The notes under the pieces were generated by a model. It was not told the DNA's origin. It was given only the letters and a program-made list of their open reading frames with translations, and did not search any database. A stretch of 64,000 bases of DNA from Pontibacter beigongshangensis (lineage in GTDB: Bacteria; Bacteroidota; Bacteroidia; Cytophagales; Hymenobacteraceae): contig NZ_VFSD01000022.1 of assembly GCF_014332515.1 (NCBI RefSeq), forward strand, positions 55,120 through 119,119. Direction: 5' to 3'. Below, piece after piece: positions 54,201 to 62,636 of this stretch (positions are counted from its first letter, which is position 1; each line of letters starts with the position of its first letter). Both the position numbers and the translations under genes were made by a program.

Positions 54201-55390
54201 CCATTGGTGCCGATCCAGAGGTTGCCCTGGCCGTCTTCGGCAAAGCGGTTCACGTCGTTATAAGGCAGGCTTCCGGCTATGGCAGGCTGGTTGTTAAAAT
54301 GCCTGAACCGGAACATATCTTTGTGGTAAATGTTAAACCCTTTTTTGTAGGTGCCGAGCCAGAGAATGCCATCGCTGTCTTTATAGATCGTATTAACGCT
54401 GTTGTCGACCAGGCCGTTTTTCTCGTTTATATTGCTGAGGAGGCATTCGGCCTGCATGGTCTGCTTGTTAACAATGCTCACCCCGCCATGGTCGGTGGCG
54501 ATCCAGATGCTGCCGGCTGAGGCTTCTACCACCCCACGCACCACATCCGACTTCAGCCTCAGCGATGGGGTGCTTTTGCTGAAATTCAGAAGTTTTTTAG
54601 TGAATGTCTGGTAAAGGTAGACACCGCTGCTCCGGATACCGGAGGAAATCCAGAGGTCATTGTCGCTGTCGGTGAGGAGGGTGAAATTGTCGGTGGCTCC
54701 CTTATACAACTCTGCTAAATCGGTTACCCGCTCCACCACCTGCAGGCTCTGGCTGCTGAGGCGTTCCAGCAGCCCGTTTTGGTGCAGCACCCAGTAGTCG
54801 CCCTGCTTGCTCTGGCTCATGGCGGATATGGAATTGCTGCCCAGGCCGCTGCTTCTGCCCGGTTCGTGCTGCAGCCGCAGTATTTTTTTGCTCTTCGGGT
54901 TGTACCGCGTCAGTCCCTGGCCGGGCTGCAGAAACCAGAAATAGCCTTTGTTGTCTTTAAAGATGCTCCCCAGGCTGGTGCTTTGCAGCCCGTACCGGCG
55001 CATAAAGGCAGTCAGGTCTCCCGAAGTAAATGTCTCGGTTCTGGGATTATAAATAGAAAGGCTGTTATACGAAACAACCCAAAGATAGCCGTCAGGCCCT
55101 TCATAAAGGTTTTGCACTTCATTTTCAGAGAGCGAGGCGGGGTTCTTGGAGTCGTGGCGGAAGTTGGTAAACTGATGCCCGTCGTAGCGGCTTAAACCGC
55201 CGTTGGTTCCAATCCAGACAAAGCCTTTGCTGTCTTTTAGGAAGCAATTGACCTGGTTATGTGCCAGCCCGTCGTTCATATCCAGTAAAGAAAATTTAAA
55301 CGGATCGGGCAGGGCCGCCTTAAGGCCTGAGAACGGCATAGGGAATAACAGCACCAGCAAAAAGATCTTCAGAAAACGCATAACGCACAT
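51206..55390 (-). CDS. Hybrid two-component system sensor/regulator (HTCS)
   Basis: A 1394-residue one-protein two-component system. After a signal segment (about 4-25) come Reg_prop propeller repeats (GFVWIGTNGGLSRYDG, GILWLGTYKKGFNIY, NLWVGTYTGGLIKF, to about 740), a Y_Y_Y domain (about 760), a membrane helix (about 816-836), a histidine kinase (NISHEFRTPLALIL, H876; ATP part with IQVQDTGIGIAKEK), a receiver domain (LLVEDNEDFRFYL; phospho-Asp in VSDLMMPEMDG, D1188) and an AraC-type HTH (about 1290-1394). It senses an oligosaccharide in the periplasm and activates PUL genes. The frame opens at TTG 55435; ATG 55388-55390 is used, with ATG 55379-55381 nearby as an alternative. Divergent with GH2 at 55969. 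Confidence 0.95.
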   Translation of the reverse strand: MCVMRFLKIFLLVLLFPMPFSGLKAALPDPFKFSLLDMNDGLAHNQVNCFLKDSKGFVWIGTNGGLSRYDGHQFTNFRHDSKNPASLSENEVQNLYEGPDGYLWVVSYNSLSIYNPRTETFTSGDLTAFMRRYGLQSTSLGSIFKDNKGYFWFLQPGQGLTRYNPKSKKILRLQHEPGRSSGLGSNSISAMSQSKQGDYWVLHQNGLLERLSSQSLQVVERVTDLAELYKGATDNFTLLTDSDNDLWISSGIRSSGVYLYQTFTKKLLNFSKSTPSLRLKSDVVRGVVEASAGSIWIATDHGGVSIVNKQTMQAECLLSNINEKNGLVDNSVNTIYKDSDGILWLGTYKKGFNIYHKDMFRFRHFNNQPAIAGSLPYNDVNRFAEDGQGNLWIGTNGGGLLYFNRTTGQYTRYLSDPNDPNSIGSDVIVSLLIDRHKNLWVGTYTGGLIKFDGKKFTRFNRHTSNLTDDNIWEIFEDSDGVLWVGTMRQGLFRYDGGTGTFRQYSMRDDGTGLQSNYVSALAEDKGKNLWIGGNSGIDVRDKRTGKFTRFRNDPKNIRSLASNSILDIYTDSRQNTWVATPEGLLLYRPADKSFQLFNQESGLPHNIILTILEDDKQNLWVSTLHGLSNVVLQQDGNGTLKASFRNYDESDGLQGRTFNENAAFKTARGEMIFGGPNGFNMFIPDELGKNYSVPKMLFTDFQLFNKSLKVGEERDGRVILGSALSEAPHVTLKHNEDILTIGFAALSFFHPDKNSYKYKLEGFDKDWHETNQGTRQATYTNLDPGEYEFKVLASNNDGIWNKEGISMKITVLAPFWRTTTAYVLYGLLGVVLLYFIREYELRRNRRNFLREQERREVVQMQELNLVKIRFFTNISHEFRTPLALILAPLEKLLKTTADPEQRKQFEMMNRNSRRLLNLVNQLLDFRKLEVEGIQLHLSEGNVIKFVETSVQSFMDLSEKKNIRLSFHSQTDAWYASFDMDKLEKILFNLLSNAFKFTDEDGKIDVTVVVQEDKVTLGGTKVLEIQVQDTGIGIAKEKQGKVFERFFRSDVPTSMVNQGSGIGLAITSEFVKIHGGQISLESEPGSGSCFTVRIPMREMAPGSTEAEPTMAEEEMAVVDMLTGAQTGEEKPAAQRPKSRPVVLLVEDNEDFRFYLKDNLGVHFEMLEAKNGKEGWQKALAHLPDLIVSDLMMPEMDGIALCTKIKQDARTSQIPFVMLTAHKAEELQLKGLGLGANDFISKPFNFEILLSRLQNLIAQRRQLQGVFERKISVETSAVEIQSLDDKLIQRAIQVVEDNLDDPDFSVEAMSRELGMSRVHLYKKMVALTSTSPVEFIRKIRLQRAAQYLEKSQLTVAEVAYKVGFNNRKYFTKYFKEEYHILPSAYAEQHKPVQEVE

Positions 55391-55585
55391 GTTGGCCTGC
55401 TGGAAATATACAAGTATAAATGCAGATAAACACAAATTAACATTCGTTATCTTATTTTCAAAGCATTAACCGGATAGGAAAGTCAACCAATCCGCTTTCT
55501 CACTGCTTATGAGGACGTTCCCTTTCCATAGCCCGGAAAAATGAGAAAGCACCGCTACACGCGTAGCCACAAGCAGAGTCTTTTG

Positions 55586-55604
55586 CAGGATAGTGCAGGA
55601 TAGG
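55586..55604 (+). promoter_or_regulatory. Candidate HTCS operator: direct repeat in the HTCS/GH2 spacer
   Basis: CAGGATAGT (55586-55594) and CAGGATAGG (55596-55604), starting 10 bp apart, match the site at 34373-34391 and have the same orientation relative to the + strand GH2 as that site has to PL11. Distance to GH2 is about 360 nt, of which about 190 nt is the span from one R1 copy to the next. Confidence 0.5.
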
Positions 55605-55657
55605 AACATTGAGCAATAAGGCTAGTTTTGATAAATAAGGGAAGCCGGGCAGTCTGA

Positions 55658-55703
55658 ACAGCACGACCAATGCCTCCGGAAGGGCATTTCCATTCGAATA
55701 ATT
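55658..55703 (+). repeat. R1 intergenic repeat, copy 20
   Basis: GCCTCCGGAAGGGC, T-run, ATTCGAATAATT; the AT palindrome ATTCGAAT is perfect. The CAG arm is partly lost. Confidence 0.85.
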
Positions 55704-55741
55704 TGGTTGCTGGTTGTTGGATGCTAAATTGTTAAATGGTT

Positions 55742-55775
55742 GATTTGGAAATCTGGAAATTTGAAGATGAATTGC
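55742..55775 (-). repeat. R3 simple dispersed repeat (reverse)
   Basis: GGAAATTTGAAGATGAATTG and flanks are the reverse of the 22416/37897 text. Confidence 0.45.
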
Positions 55776-55859
55776 CATTGCAGGCTATGCAAAAAATATT
55801 CTCTTAACTCTAAACTTTTAACACTAAACTCTTTAAAAAGGTCCTGTGTCTATTATTTG

Positions 55860-55890
55860 GCTTCGGAAGGCTATTTTGATTAGAATAATT
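55860..55890 (+). repeat. R1 intergenic repeat, copy 21
   Basis: GCTTCGGAAGGC, T-run, ATTAGAATAATT. The palindrome is changed but still symmetric (CTTCGGAAG). Confidence 0.8.
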
Positions 55891-55968
55891 TGATTGGGGC
55901 TGTCAGAAAGGTGTTTCCGTTGCAGAAACCGGGAAGTGAATATTTTTAATAAATAACCAAAAGTGAAA

Positions 55969-58900
55969 ATGGGTCTAAAAATGCCTTTGAATCAAAAGCG
56001 ACTACTCTTACCGGGAATTTTTCTTCTGTTCATCTTTTTTTTAGTCGCCGCCACGGCCGCTTCTGCCAATCCACGCACCAAATTTAATTTCAACCCCGGC
56101 TGGAAAGTGCTGGTAGGAGACCCTGCCGGAGCCGAGGCTCCCAATTTTAACGATGCTACCTGGCGAAAGGTAACGCTCCCCTGGGCCTGGAATGAAGACG
56201 AAGCTTACAAGATAGATATTCATAGTCTTACCACCGGGGTAGCCTGGTACCGCAAAGAGTTTAAGCTTCCGGCCGATGCCAAAGGCAAGAAAGTGTTCCT
56301 GGAGTTCGAGGGCGTGCGCCAGGGCGGCGAGTTCTACGTGAACGGCCAGCACATCGGCCGCCACGAAAACGGCGCCATGGCTGTGGGCTTCGACATCAGT
56401 GAGTTGGTAAAGCCAGCGCCGGCGGTAAACGTAGTAGCCGTGCGTACCGACAGCGACTGGAAATACCGCGAGAAATCCTCCAACTCGACCTACCAGTGGA
56501 GCGACCACAACTTCAACGCCAACTATGGCGGCATCCCCAAAAACGTATACTTGCACATCTCGGACAAGCTCTACCAAACGCTGCCGCTCTACTCCCACCT
56601 CGGCACCACCGGTGTCTACATCTACGCCCGCAACATCGATATCCCGGCCAGAACAGCCACCATCACAGCGGAGTCTGAAGTAAAAAATGAGCATGCCAGC
56701 GCCAAAACGTTTCAGTACGAAGTGGTGATAGAGGACCTGGACGGGAAGAAAGTGAAGACCTTTGCCGGAACTCCAACCACACTGGCTCCGGGCGAGACGA
56801 AGAAAGTAAATGCCAGTGCCCAGGTCGACAACCTGAACTTCTGGAGCTGGGGCTACGGCTACCTTTACAACGTGTACACCACCCTGAAAGTAGACAGCAA
56901 GCCCGTGGACGAAGTGCAGACCCGCACCGGCTTCCGGAAAACCGCTTTTAAAGATGGCATGTTCTACTTAAACGATCGGGTGCTCATGGTGCATGGCTAT
57001 GCCCAGCGCACGAGCAACGAGTGGCCGGGCGTAGGCATGTCGGTGCCGGCCTGGCTCAGCGACTACAGCAACCGCCTGATGGTAGAAAGCAACGGCAACC
57101 TGGTGCGCTGGATGCACATCACGCCCTGGAAGCAGGACGTGGAATCTTGCGACCGAGTTGGTTTGATACAGGCCATGCCAGCCGGCGATGCCGAGAAAGA
57201 CGCCAAAGGCCGGCAATGGGAGCAGCGCACCGAACTTATGCGCGATGCCATCATCTACAACAAAAACAACCCCAGCATCATCTTCTACGAGTCGGGCAAC
57301 GAGTCCATCAGCGAGGAGCACATGGCCGAGATGAAGGCCATCCGCGATAAGTATGACCCCTACGGCGGCCGCGCCATCGGCTCCCGCGAGATGCTGGACA
57401 GTGAGGTAGCCGAGTACGGGGGCGAGATGCTCTACATCAACAAAAGCGCCGACATACCCATGTGGGCCACCGAGTACTCCCGCGACGAAGGCCTGCGCAA
57501 GTACTGGGATGAATTTACGCCGCCTTACCACAAAGACGGTGCTGGTCCGCTCTACAAAGGCCAGGATGCCAGCGACTACAACCGCAACCAGGACTCGCAT
57601 GCCAAAGAGAACGTGATCCGCTGGTTCGACTACTGGCGCGAGCGACCGGGCACGGGCAAGCGGGTGAGTTCCGGAGGTGTAAACATCGTGTTCTCCGATA
57701 CCAACACCCACTACCGGGGCGAAGAAAATTACCGCAGAAGCGGCGAGGTGGACCCCATGCGCATTCCCAAAGATGGCTTCTTTGCCCACCAGGTAATGTG
57801 GGACGGCTGGGTAGAACCAGAAAACCCCAGAACGCATATCATGGGCCACTGGAACTATGAACCTGGCGTGACGAAGGATATTTTTGTAGTGTCGAACGGG
57901 GAGGCCGTGGAGCTGTTCATCAACGGCGAGTCGAAAGGAAAAGGCGAGCAGAGCCACCGCTTCCTCTTCACCTTCAAGAATATCAGCTTTAAGCCCGGTA
58001 CCATCAAAGCCGTAAGCTACAATGAAGCTGGCGAGAAAGTAAGCGAAGCACAGAAAGTAACAGCAGGAAAACCAGAAGCGCTTCGGCTTACGGTAATGCA
58101 GCAGCCTGAAGGCTTACTGGCAAACGGCCACGACCTAGCGCTGGTAGAAGTGGAGGTTGTAGACAATAAAGGCAACCGCTGCCCTACTGCCCTCAACATG
58201 GTAGACTTTAAGTTAGAGGGTGCCGCCGAATGGCGCGGCGGCATTGCCCAGGGCCCGGACAACTATATCCTCTCTAAGAATTTGCCGGTAGAAGGCGGCG
58301 TGAACCGGGTGCTGATCCGCTCGACGACCAAAGCAGGCAAAATAAAATTGCAGGCGAGGGCAGCCGGGCTGAAATCAGCAACAGTCACGGTAAAGTCAAA
58401 CCCATTTAAGCAGGAAAACGGATTGGCCACCAGGCTTCCGGGCGACAAGTTGCCCTCTTACCTGGACCGCGGCCCTACGCCTGTCGGCGAGTCCTACATT
58501 GTGTCGCGCACACCGGTTGGCATTGTAAAAGCAACAGCAGGCACAAACCAGCAGGACGCGAACAAATCTTTCGACGACAATGAGCTGACTAACTGGGAAA
58601 ACGATGGATTGCTTTCAACCGGTTGGATACGTTACGAACTGGAACGAAGCGCTCCGATAAGCGAGATCACCATGAAGCTCAACAACTGGCGCAACAGAGT
58701 TTACCCGATCCAGATCACTATAGACGGCAAAGAGGTTTTTAAAGGCAACTCCGTTCGCAGCCTGGGCTACTTCACGGTGACTTTCCCGCCCACCACAGGC
58801 AAAAACGTAATGATAAAACTCATTGGCGCCAACACCGACGGCGACGCCTTCGGGTTTATTGAGATAACCGGTGTAAAGGAGCCGGCAGGCAACACTACCG

Positions 58901-58980
58901 AAGCAAAAGGCGCGTTAGGCATAAATGAAATCGAGTTCTACGAAACACACGAACCCCTGACAGGCTCTACCTTGAAGTAA
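55969..58980 (+). CDS. Glycoside hydrolase family 2 protein with DUF4982-like and discoidin-like C-terminus
   Basis: A 1003-residue secreted protein: hydrophobic signal (about 12-33, VAATAASAN), GH2 jelly roll (WRKVTLPWAWNEDEAYK, GVRQGGEFYVNGQHIGRHENG), Ig-like part and TIM barrel. The acid/base Glu is in FYESGNESISEEH (E445), the nucleophile Glu in MWATEYSRDEG (E502). A DUF4982-like domain (HIMGHWNYEPGVTKDIFVVSNGEAVELFING) and a C-terminal F5/8 (discoidin)-like domain (about 850-985; DDNELTNWENDGLLSTGWIRYEL) follow. It probably acts on galactose or related side groups of RG-I fragments. Starts: GTG at 55963, ATG at 55969 and ATG 55981; 55969 is used. No T9SS domain. Confidence 0.88.
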   Translation: MGLKMPLNQKRLLLPGIFLLFIFFLVAATAASANPRTKFNFNPGWKVLVGDPAGAEAPNFNDATWRKVTLPWAWNEDEAYKIDIHSLTTGVAWYRKEFKLPADAKGKKVFLEFEGVRQGGEFYVNGQHIGRHENGAMAVGFDISELVKPAPAVNVVAVRTDSDWKYREKSSNSTYQWSDHNFNANYGGIPKNVYLHISDKLYQTLPLYSHLGTTGVYIYARNIDIPARTATITAESEVKNEHASAKTFQYEVVIEDLDGKKVKTFAGTPTTLAPGETKKVNASAQVDNLNFWSWGYGYLYNVYTTLKVDSKPVDEVQTRTGFRKTAFKDGMFYLNDRVLMVHGYAQRTSNEWPGVGMSVPAWLSDYSNRLMVESNGNLVRWMHITPWKQDVESCDRVGLIQAMPAGDAEKDAKGRQWEQRTELMRDAIIYNKNNPSIIFYESGNESISEEHMAEMKAIRDKYDPYGGRAIGSREMLDSEVAEYGGEMLYINKSADIPMWATEYSRDEGLRKYWDEFTPPYHKDGAGPLYKGQDASDYNRNQDSHAKENVIRWFDYWRERPGTGKRVSSGGVNIVFSDTNTHYRGEENYRRSGEVDPMRIPKDGFFAHQVMWDGWVEPENPRTHIMGHWNYEPGVTKDIFVVSNGEAVELFINGESKGKGEQSHRFLFTFKNISFKPGTIKAVSYNEAGEKVSEAQKVTAGKPEALRLTVMQQPEGLLANGHDLALVEVEVVDNKGNRCPTALNMVDFKLEGAAEWRGGIAQGPDNYILSKNLPVEGGVNRVLIRSTTKAGKIKLQARAAGLKSATVTVKSNPFKQENGLATRLPGDKLPSYLDRGPTPVGESYIVSRTPVGIVKATAGTNQQDANKSFDDNELTNWENDGLLSTGWIRYELERSAPISEITMKLNNWRNRVYPIQITIDGKEVFKGNSVRSLGYFTVTFPPTTGKNVMIKLIGANTDGDAFGFIEITGVKEPAGNTTEAKGALGINEIEFYETHEPLTGSTLK

Positions 58981-59003
58981 ATGCGGAATGTTAATGTTGC
59001 ATA

Positions 59004-59057
59004 AGCAGCAGCAGCAAGGGTAGAAGGCTCCGGAGGGCCATTTTTATTAGAATAATT
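59004..59057 (+). repeat. R1 intergenic repeat, copy 22
   Basis: GCAGCAGCAGCA arm, GGCTCCGGAGGGCC, T5, ATTAGAATAATT. Begins 24 nt after the GH2 stop and is co-oriented. Confidence 0.85.
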
Positions 59058-59217
59058 TCTATCTTAACCCATCAGAGGCGCTTTTCCTGAACCTTACTGC
59101 TTCATCAAATCATGCAGTCTATAACTGGGAATAAATCTGGTTAAATAACATGAAGAATTATTTAACCAACAATTGAACAAACTAGAAATTCAACAATCAA
59201 TAGCGTGCAACCATAAC

Positions 59218-60387
59218 ATGACAAACAGAACAGTTTCTTACTGGAGAATTTCCTTTCTAAGCTTGCTGGCCATAATCGGATCGGCTTGTGCTTCTCAAAA
59301 ATCAACTACTTCCGGCGAAAATAAGTTGCCCGAGAAGGACCAAGTACTTCAAACCCTTCGGCTCACCAACGACTACTTTATGCAGAAGTGGCCAGACCCA
59401 GGCAAGGAAATCGTAACCAACAAGACCCGCCCAAGCAATATCTGGACGCGTGGCATCTACTATATCGGCCTGATGGAGCTCTACAAAGCTGATAAACAAC
59501 AGCGCTATTACGATTATGCCGTTGACTGGGGCCAAAAACACAACTGGGGCCTGACGGGAGGCGACAAGGTGCGCCATGCCGATTACCAAACCTGCGGCCA
59601 GACCTACATCGAACTCTACAACATCGATCCGCAGCCAGAGCGCATCCGCTCCATTAAAGCCTCTATGGACAACATGGTGAACAGCTCCAAAGTAGACGAC
59701 TGGGATTGGATTGACGCCCTGATGATGGCCATGCCTATTTATGCCCAGCTGGCTCAAATTTACCCGGATAGTGCCGACATCTACCACCAGCGCATGTACG
59801 ACATGTATATGGCTACCAAAACAAAGATTGGTGGCGGGCTTTACAACCAGGCAGACGGCCTGTGGTGGAGAGACAAAGACTTTGTGCCGCCGGTGCAATC
59901 GCCAAACGGCAAAGACATCTACTGGTCCAGAGGCAATGGCTGGGTAGTGGCGGCCCTGGTTCGCGTCTTGGATATCATGCCAAAAAATGGCCCGCACCGC
60001 GATGAGTACCAGAAAACCTACCTGGAGATGATGAAGGCACTGGTGCCACTGCAACGCGAAGACGGATTCTGGAACGTAAGCTTGGAAGATCCGGAGCATT
60101 TTGGTGGCAAGGAAACATCCGGAACAGCCCTTTTTACCTACGGCATGGCCTGGGGCGTGAACAATGGCCTGCTTGATGCAGATGTTTACAACCCGATTAT
60201 CGCTAAAGCCTGGAATGCCATGGCCACTGAGGCGGTACACCCCAATGGATTTCTGGGCTACCTACAGGGCACCGGCAAAGAACCAAAAGACGGTCAGCCG
60301 GTTACCTACACCAGCAAACCCGATTTCGAAGATTACGGCCTGGGCTGCTTCCTGCTGGCCGGTACCGAAATAATGAAGATGAAGTAA
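59218..60387 (+). CDS. GH105 unsaturated rhamnogalacturonyl hydrolase-like lipoprotein
   Basis: A 389-residue protein with lipobox IIGSAC (C24) and the (alpha/alpha)6 barrel of GH105: SNIWTRGIYYIGLMELY, HADYQTCGQTYIELY, DWDWIDALMMAMPIYAQL (likely catalytic D166), WWRDKDFVPPVQSPNGKDIYWSRGNGWVVAALVRVL and FEDYGLGCFLLAGTEI. The enzyme hydrates the 4,5-unsaturated galacturonic acid at the non-reducing end of RG-I fragments made by PL11. That matches the PL11 lyase in the same locus. The TTG at 59173 is possible, but the ATG at 59218 gives a proper lipoprotein signal. Confidence 0.93.
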   Translation: MTNRTVSYWRISFLSLLAIIGSACASQKSTTSGENKLPEKDQVLQTLRLTNDYFMQKWPDPGKEIVTNKTRPSNIWTRGIYYIGLMELYKADKQQRYYDYAVDWGQKHNWGLTGGDKVRHADYQTCGQTYIELYNIDPQPERIRSIKASMDNMVNSSKVDDWDWIDALMMAMPIYAQLAQIYPDSADIYHQRMYDMYMATKTKIGGGLYNQADGLWWRDKDFVPPVQSPNGKDIYWSRGNGWVVAALVRVLDIMPKNGPHRDEYQKTYLEMMKALVPLQREDGFWNVSLEDPEHFGGKETSGTALFTYGMAWGVNNGLLDADVYNPIIAKAWNAMATEAVHPNGFLGYLQGTGKEPKDGQPVTYTSKPDFEDYGLGCFLLAGTEIMKMK

Positions 60388-60412
60388 ACGAAAAGACAGA
60401 AAAATCAGATAC

Positions 60413-60447
60413 AAAAAAGCTCTGGCTGCTATAGCCAGAGCTTTTTT
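60413..60447. terminator. Bidirectional terminator after GH105
   Basis: AAAAAAGCTCTGGCT pairs with AGCCAGAGCTTTTTT (15-bp perfect stem, 5-nt loop). Closes the PUL on this side. Confidence 0.92.
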
Positions 60448-60513
60448 GCATAATGAAGGACAAAAATCGGCTGCCCCCCGTACACTGTCAAGGAACAATT
60501 ATATAAATAAGCT

Positions 60514-60798
60514 ATGGAAATAACGGTAACCCATGAAGAGCAGTACCAGCAGTTCACTGTTGTTCTCCCTGACGAAGAAGAAGCAGAACTTGCCTACTCC
60601 ACTCCTGCCCCAAAAGTGCTGGATTTCACCCATACTTTCGTACCGGAAACAGCCCGCGGCAAAGGAATTGCTGACAAACTGATTGAAGCAGGACTGCAGT
60701 TTGCCGCCAACAACAACTACCAGATCAGAGCCTCCTGCCCGGTCGTGGCCAGGTTTATAGAGCGACACCCCGCGTATAAGGAGCTGCTGCAGAAATAA
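60514..60798 (+). CDS. GNAT-like N-acetyltransferase (YjdJ-type, GNAT type 14)
   Basis: The 94-residue protein is a short GNAT domain with the acetyl-CoA-binding motif VPETARGKGIADKLIEAGLQFA (R/Q-x-x-G-x-G/A-like) and CPVVARFIERHPAYKELL at the end. Length and pattern match the short bacterial YjdJ/Gtn14-type family. It binds acetyl-CoA; the substrate is unknown. It starts 67 nt after the bidirectional terminator and ends with its own hairpin. Confidence 0.85.
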   Translation: MEITVTHEEQYQQFTVVLPDEEEAELAYSTPAPKVLDFTHTFVPETARGKGIADKLIEAGLQFAANNNYQIRASCPVVARFIERHPAYKELLQK

Positions 60799-60811
60799 AA
60801 CAGGATCTTAC

Positions 60812-60868
60812 GTGCGATAAGAGAAGAAGGATTATGGCGGAATCCTCCACTCTTATCGCACTCCTATT
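60812..60868 (+). terminator. Long hairpin after the GNAT gene
   Basis: GTGCGATAAGAG pairs with CTCTTATCGCAC with an inner GGATT/AATCC stem, then CCTATTTT. It stops transcription between convergent genes. Confidence 0.75.
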
Positions 60869-60902
60869 TTCATCCTCTTTATTTCAAAAAAATTTACGGC
60901 CT

Positions 60903-62135
60903 CTACAACAGCACCGACCTTTCTTTGGCTGCTACACTGCGGCTGGCGCGGTATCGGGCAATTCGGGTGCTGGCAAGCAGTATGAGCAGGCCAACCACAG
61001 CACAACTCATCATGATGCTGACCATCGGCAGGGTGCTGCCGTTGTGTAGAAAGCTCACCACGGCAGAGACTAAGCCGCCCATCGCCATCCGGAAACTCCC
61101 CATCAGAGCCGCTGCGCTGCCTGTGTGCTTCGAGAAGGGCGCCAGCGATAAGGCTGTGGCATTCGGATTGGTTAAGCCCTGCCCGGCCAGAAAAAGGAAG
61201 ATCAGCAGCACCAGGCTGTATTTGCCATACCAGCCAAACCACGTCCCCAGCACCAGCACCAGCCCCACCACCGTCTGGTAATACAGTGTTACCGTAATAA
61301 TCTGCTCACTGGTGAACCGTTTCAGCAACACGTGGTTGAGCTGTGTAGACCCGATCATGGCAAAGGCGATAGTGGCGAAAATCCACCCATATTCCTGCTC
61401 GCTTACCTTGTAAATGTTCATAAACACATCGGCAGAGCCGGCTATGTAGGCGAAAGGGGCTGCTGTGGCAATACCACCTGCAAGCATGTAAAGCAGGAAC
61501 TGCCGCTGCCTAAGTACCGTCAGGAAGTTTTTGAGCACCGGCCTGGGCCGAAGCGATATAGAAGGATCCGCCATCTTGCCCACAGGCAGAAAAAAATACA
61601 CACCCGCCAGCAGGATTAAGGAGATCACGGCCAGGGCTATAAAAACAGAATGCCAGCCAAAGGTCGCCGTCATATACCCCCCTACCGTAGGCGCCACCAT
61701 CGGAGACACTGCAATTACCAGCGTCAGCAGCGAAAATGCCTGCGCTGTTTTGTTTACCGGAAAAATATCGCGTACCAGCGCTTGGGCCGCCACCATTCCT
61801 ACACAACCTCCTATAGCCTGCAGGAACCGCATAGCGATCAGCGAATCCACGGAGTAGGTAAGGGCACAGCCAACCGAGGCGACCATGTAAATGACCAGCC
61901 CAACATACAAGGGCTTTTTGCGGCCAAAGCGGTCGAGCAGCGGGCCGTAGAGCAGCTGCCCGACAGAAATACCGATCAGGTAGCTCGTAAGGGAAAACTG
62001 TACCTGCGAAATGGTGGTGTTTAAATCTGCTGCAATGGCCGGGAAACCAGGCAGGTACATATCAATGGCAAAGGGACTGATGGTCGAGAGGGAACCCAGT
62101 ATGAGTATAGTTACAAAGTATTGTTTACGCGTCAT
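60903..62135 (-). CDS. Bcr/CflA-family drug-resistance MFS transporter
   Basis: The 410-residue protein has 12 predicted helices and matches Bcr/CflA: MTRKQYFVTILILGSLSTISPFAIDMYLPGFPAIAADL at the start (in parts IDMYLPGFP, PAIAADL), the MFS motif GPLLDRFGRKKPLYVG and RFLQAIGGCVGMVAAQALVRDIF. It should be a proton-driven efflux pump of the inner membrane. Substrates (bicyclomycin, chloramphenicol type in others) are not predictable. The start is the ATG at 62133-62135; it is alone. Confidence 0.93.
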   Translation of the reverse strand: MTRKQYFVTILILGSLSTISPFAIDMYLPGFPAIAADLNTTISQVQFSLTSYLIGISVGQLLYGPLLDRFGRKKPLYVGLVIYMVASVGCALTYSVDSLIAMRFLQAIGGCVGMVAAQALVRDIFPVNKTAQAFSLLTLVIAVSPMVAPTVGGYMTATFGWHSVFIALAVISLILLAGVYFFLPVGKMADPSISLRPRPVLKNFLTVLRQRQFLLYMLAGGIATAAPFAYIAGSADVFMNIYKVSEQEYGWIFATIAFAMIGSTQLNHVLLKRFTSEQIITVTLYYQTVVGLVLVLGTWFGWYGKYSLVLLIFLFLAGQGLTNPNATALSLAPFSKHTGSAAALMGSFRMAMGGLVSAVVSFLHNGSTLPMVSIMMSCAVVGLLILLASTRIARYRASRSVAAKERSVLL

Positions 62136-62636
62136 AAATAAATTAAAAAAGCATTCAAAGTTACAACATTAATTTAAGCCATAATGTTCTGCCTGTCCAA
62201 AAGAATTGTTATACCTCTGGCAGCCACAGTTGTTGCCCCGCCTGCTGCTATTTTTAGTAACCACCGGCAGGAAGTAAGAGAACAAAGGTACAGCAGCGGC
62301 AGGTATTGCTGTAAAAGAATATTAATTTTGCGCCCTTATCAGAAAGTAGCAGAGGCCTGATGAACGGCAATCTGACGAAGCACCTACAAGTAAAATTGGC
62401 TGACCGTAAAACTGATCAGCAGCAGCAGGAGCAGCAGAGCCTCCGGAGGGCATTTTCTATTCGAATAATTTGAAAGGCCATGCTCGTTTTGCAGCACTAA
62501 CTCCCACCATAAAACCAGTTGGCAGGCACCAACATATTTTTCTATGGCAGCTCTATATATTTACAATAATATAGAGATATCCCGGTTAACTTATAGGAAG
62601 TTTCAGAATTAGTCCTACATCTGCCTTTATTTTCTT
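62136..62636. other. Divergent spacer with R1 copy 23
   Basis: One R1 copy (62418-62470). The rest is AT-rich; no promoter or gene could be named. Confidence 0.4.
62418..62470 (+). repeat. R1 intergenic repeat, copy 23
   Basis: One of the two cleanest copies: CAGCAGCAGCAGGAGCAGCA arm, GCCTCCGGAGGGC, T-run, ATTCGAATAATT. Confidence 0.9.

Larger units (their letters stand above)
55391..55962. other. Divergent regulatory spacer between HTCS and GH2
   Basis: It holds the CAGGATAG direct repeat (55586-55604), two R1 copies and an R3-type fragment (55742-55775). A pair of possible -7 boxes was not clear. Confidence 0.5.

Noticed and set aside
28019..60387. PUL as an integrative element or genomic island
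   Set aside because: No integrase, attachment site, conjugation gene or clear change in base composition was seen; only small noncoding repeats lie in the spacers.
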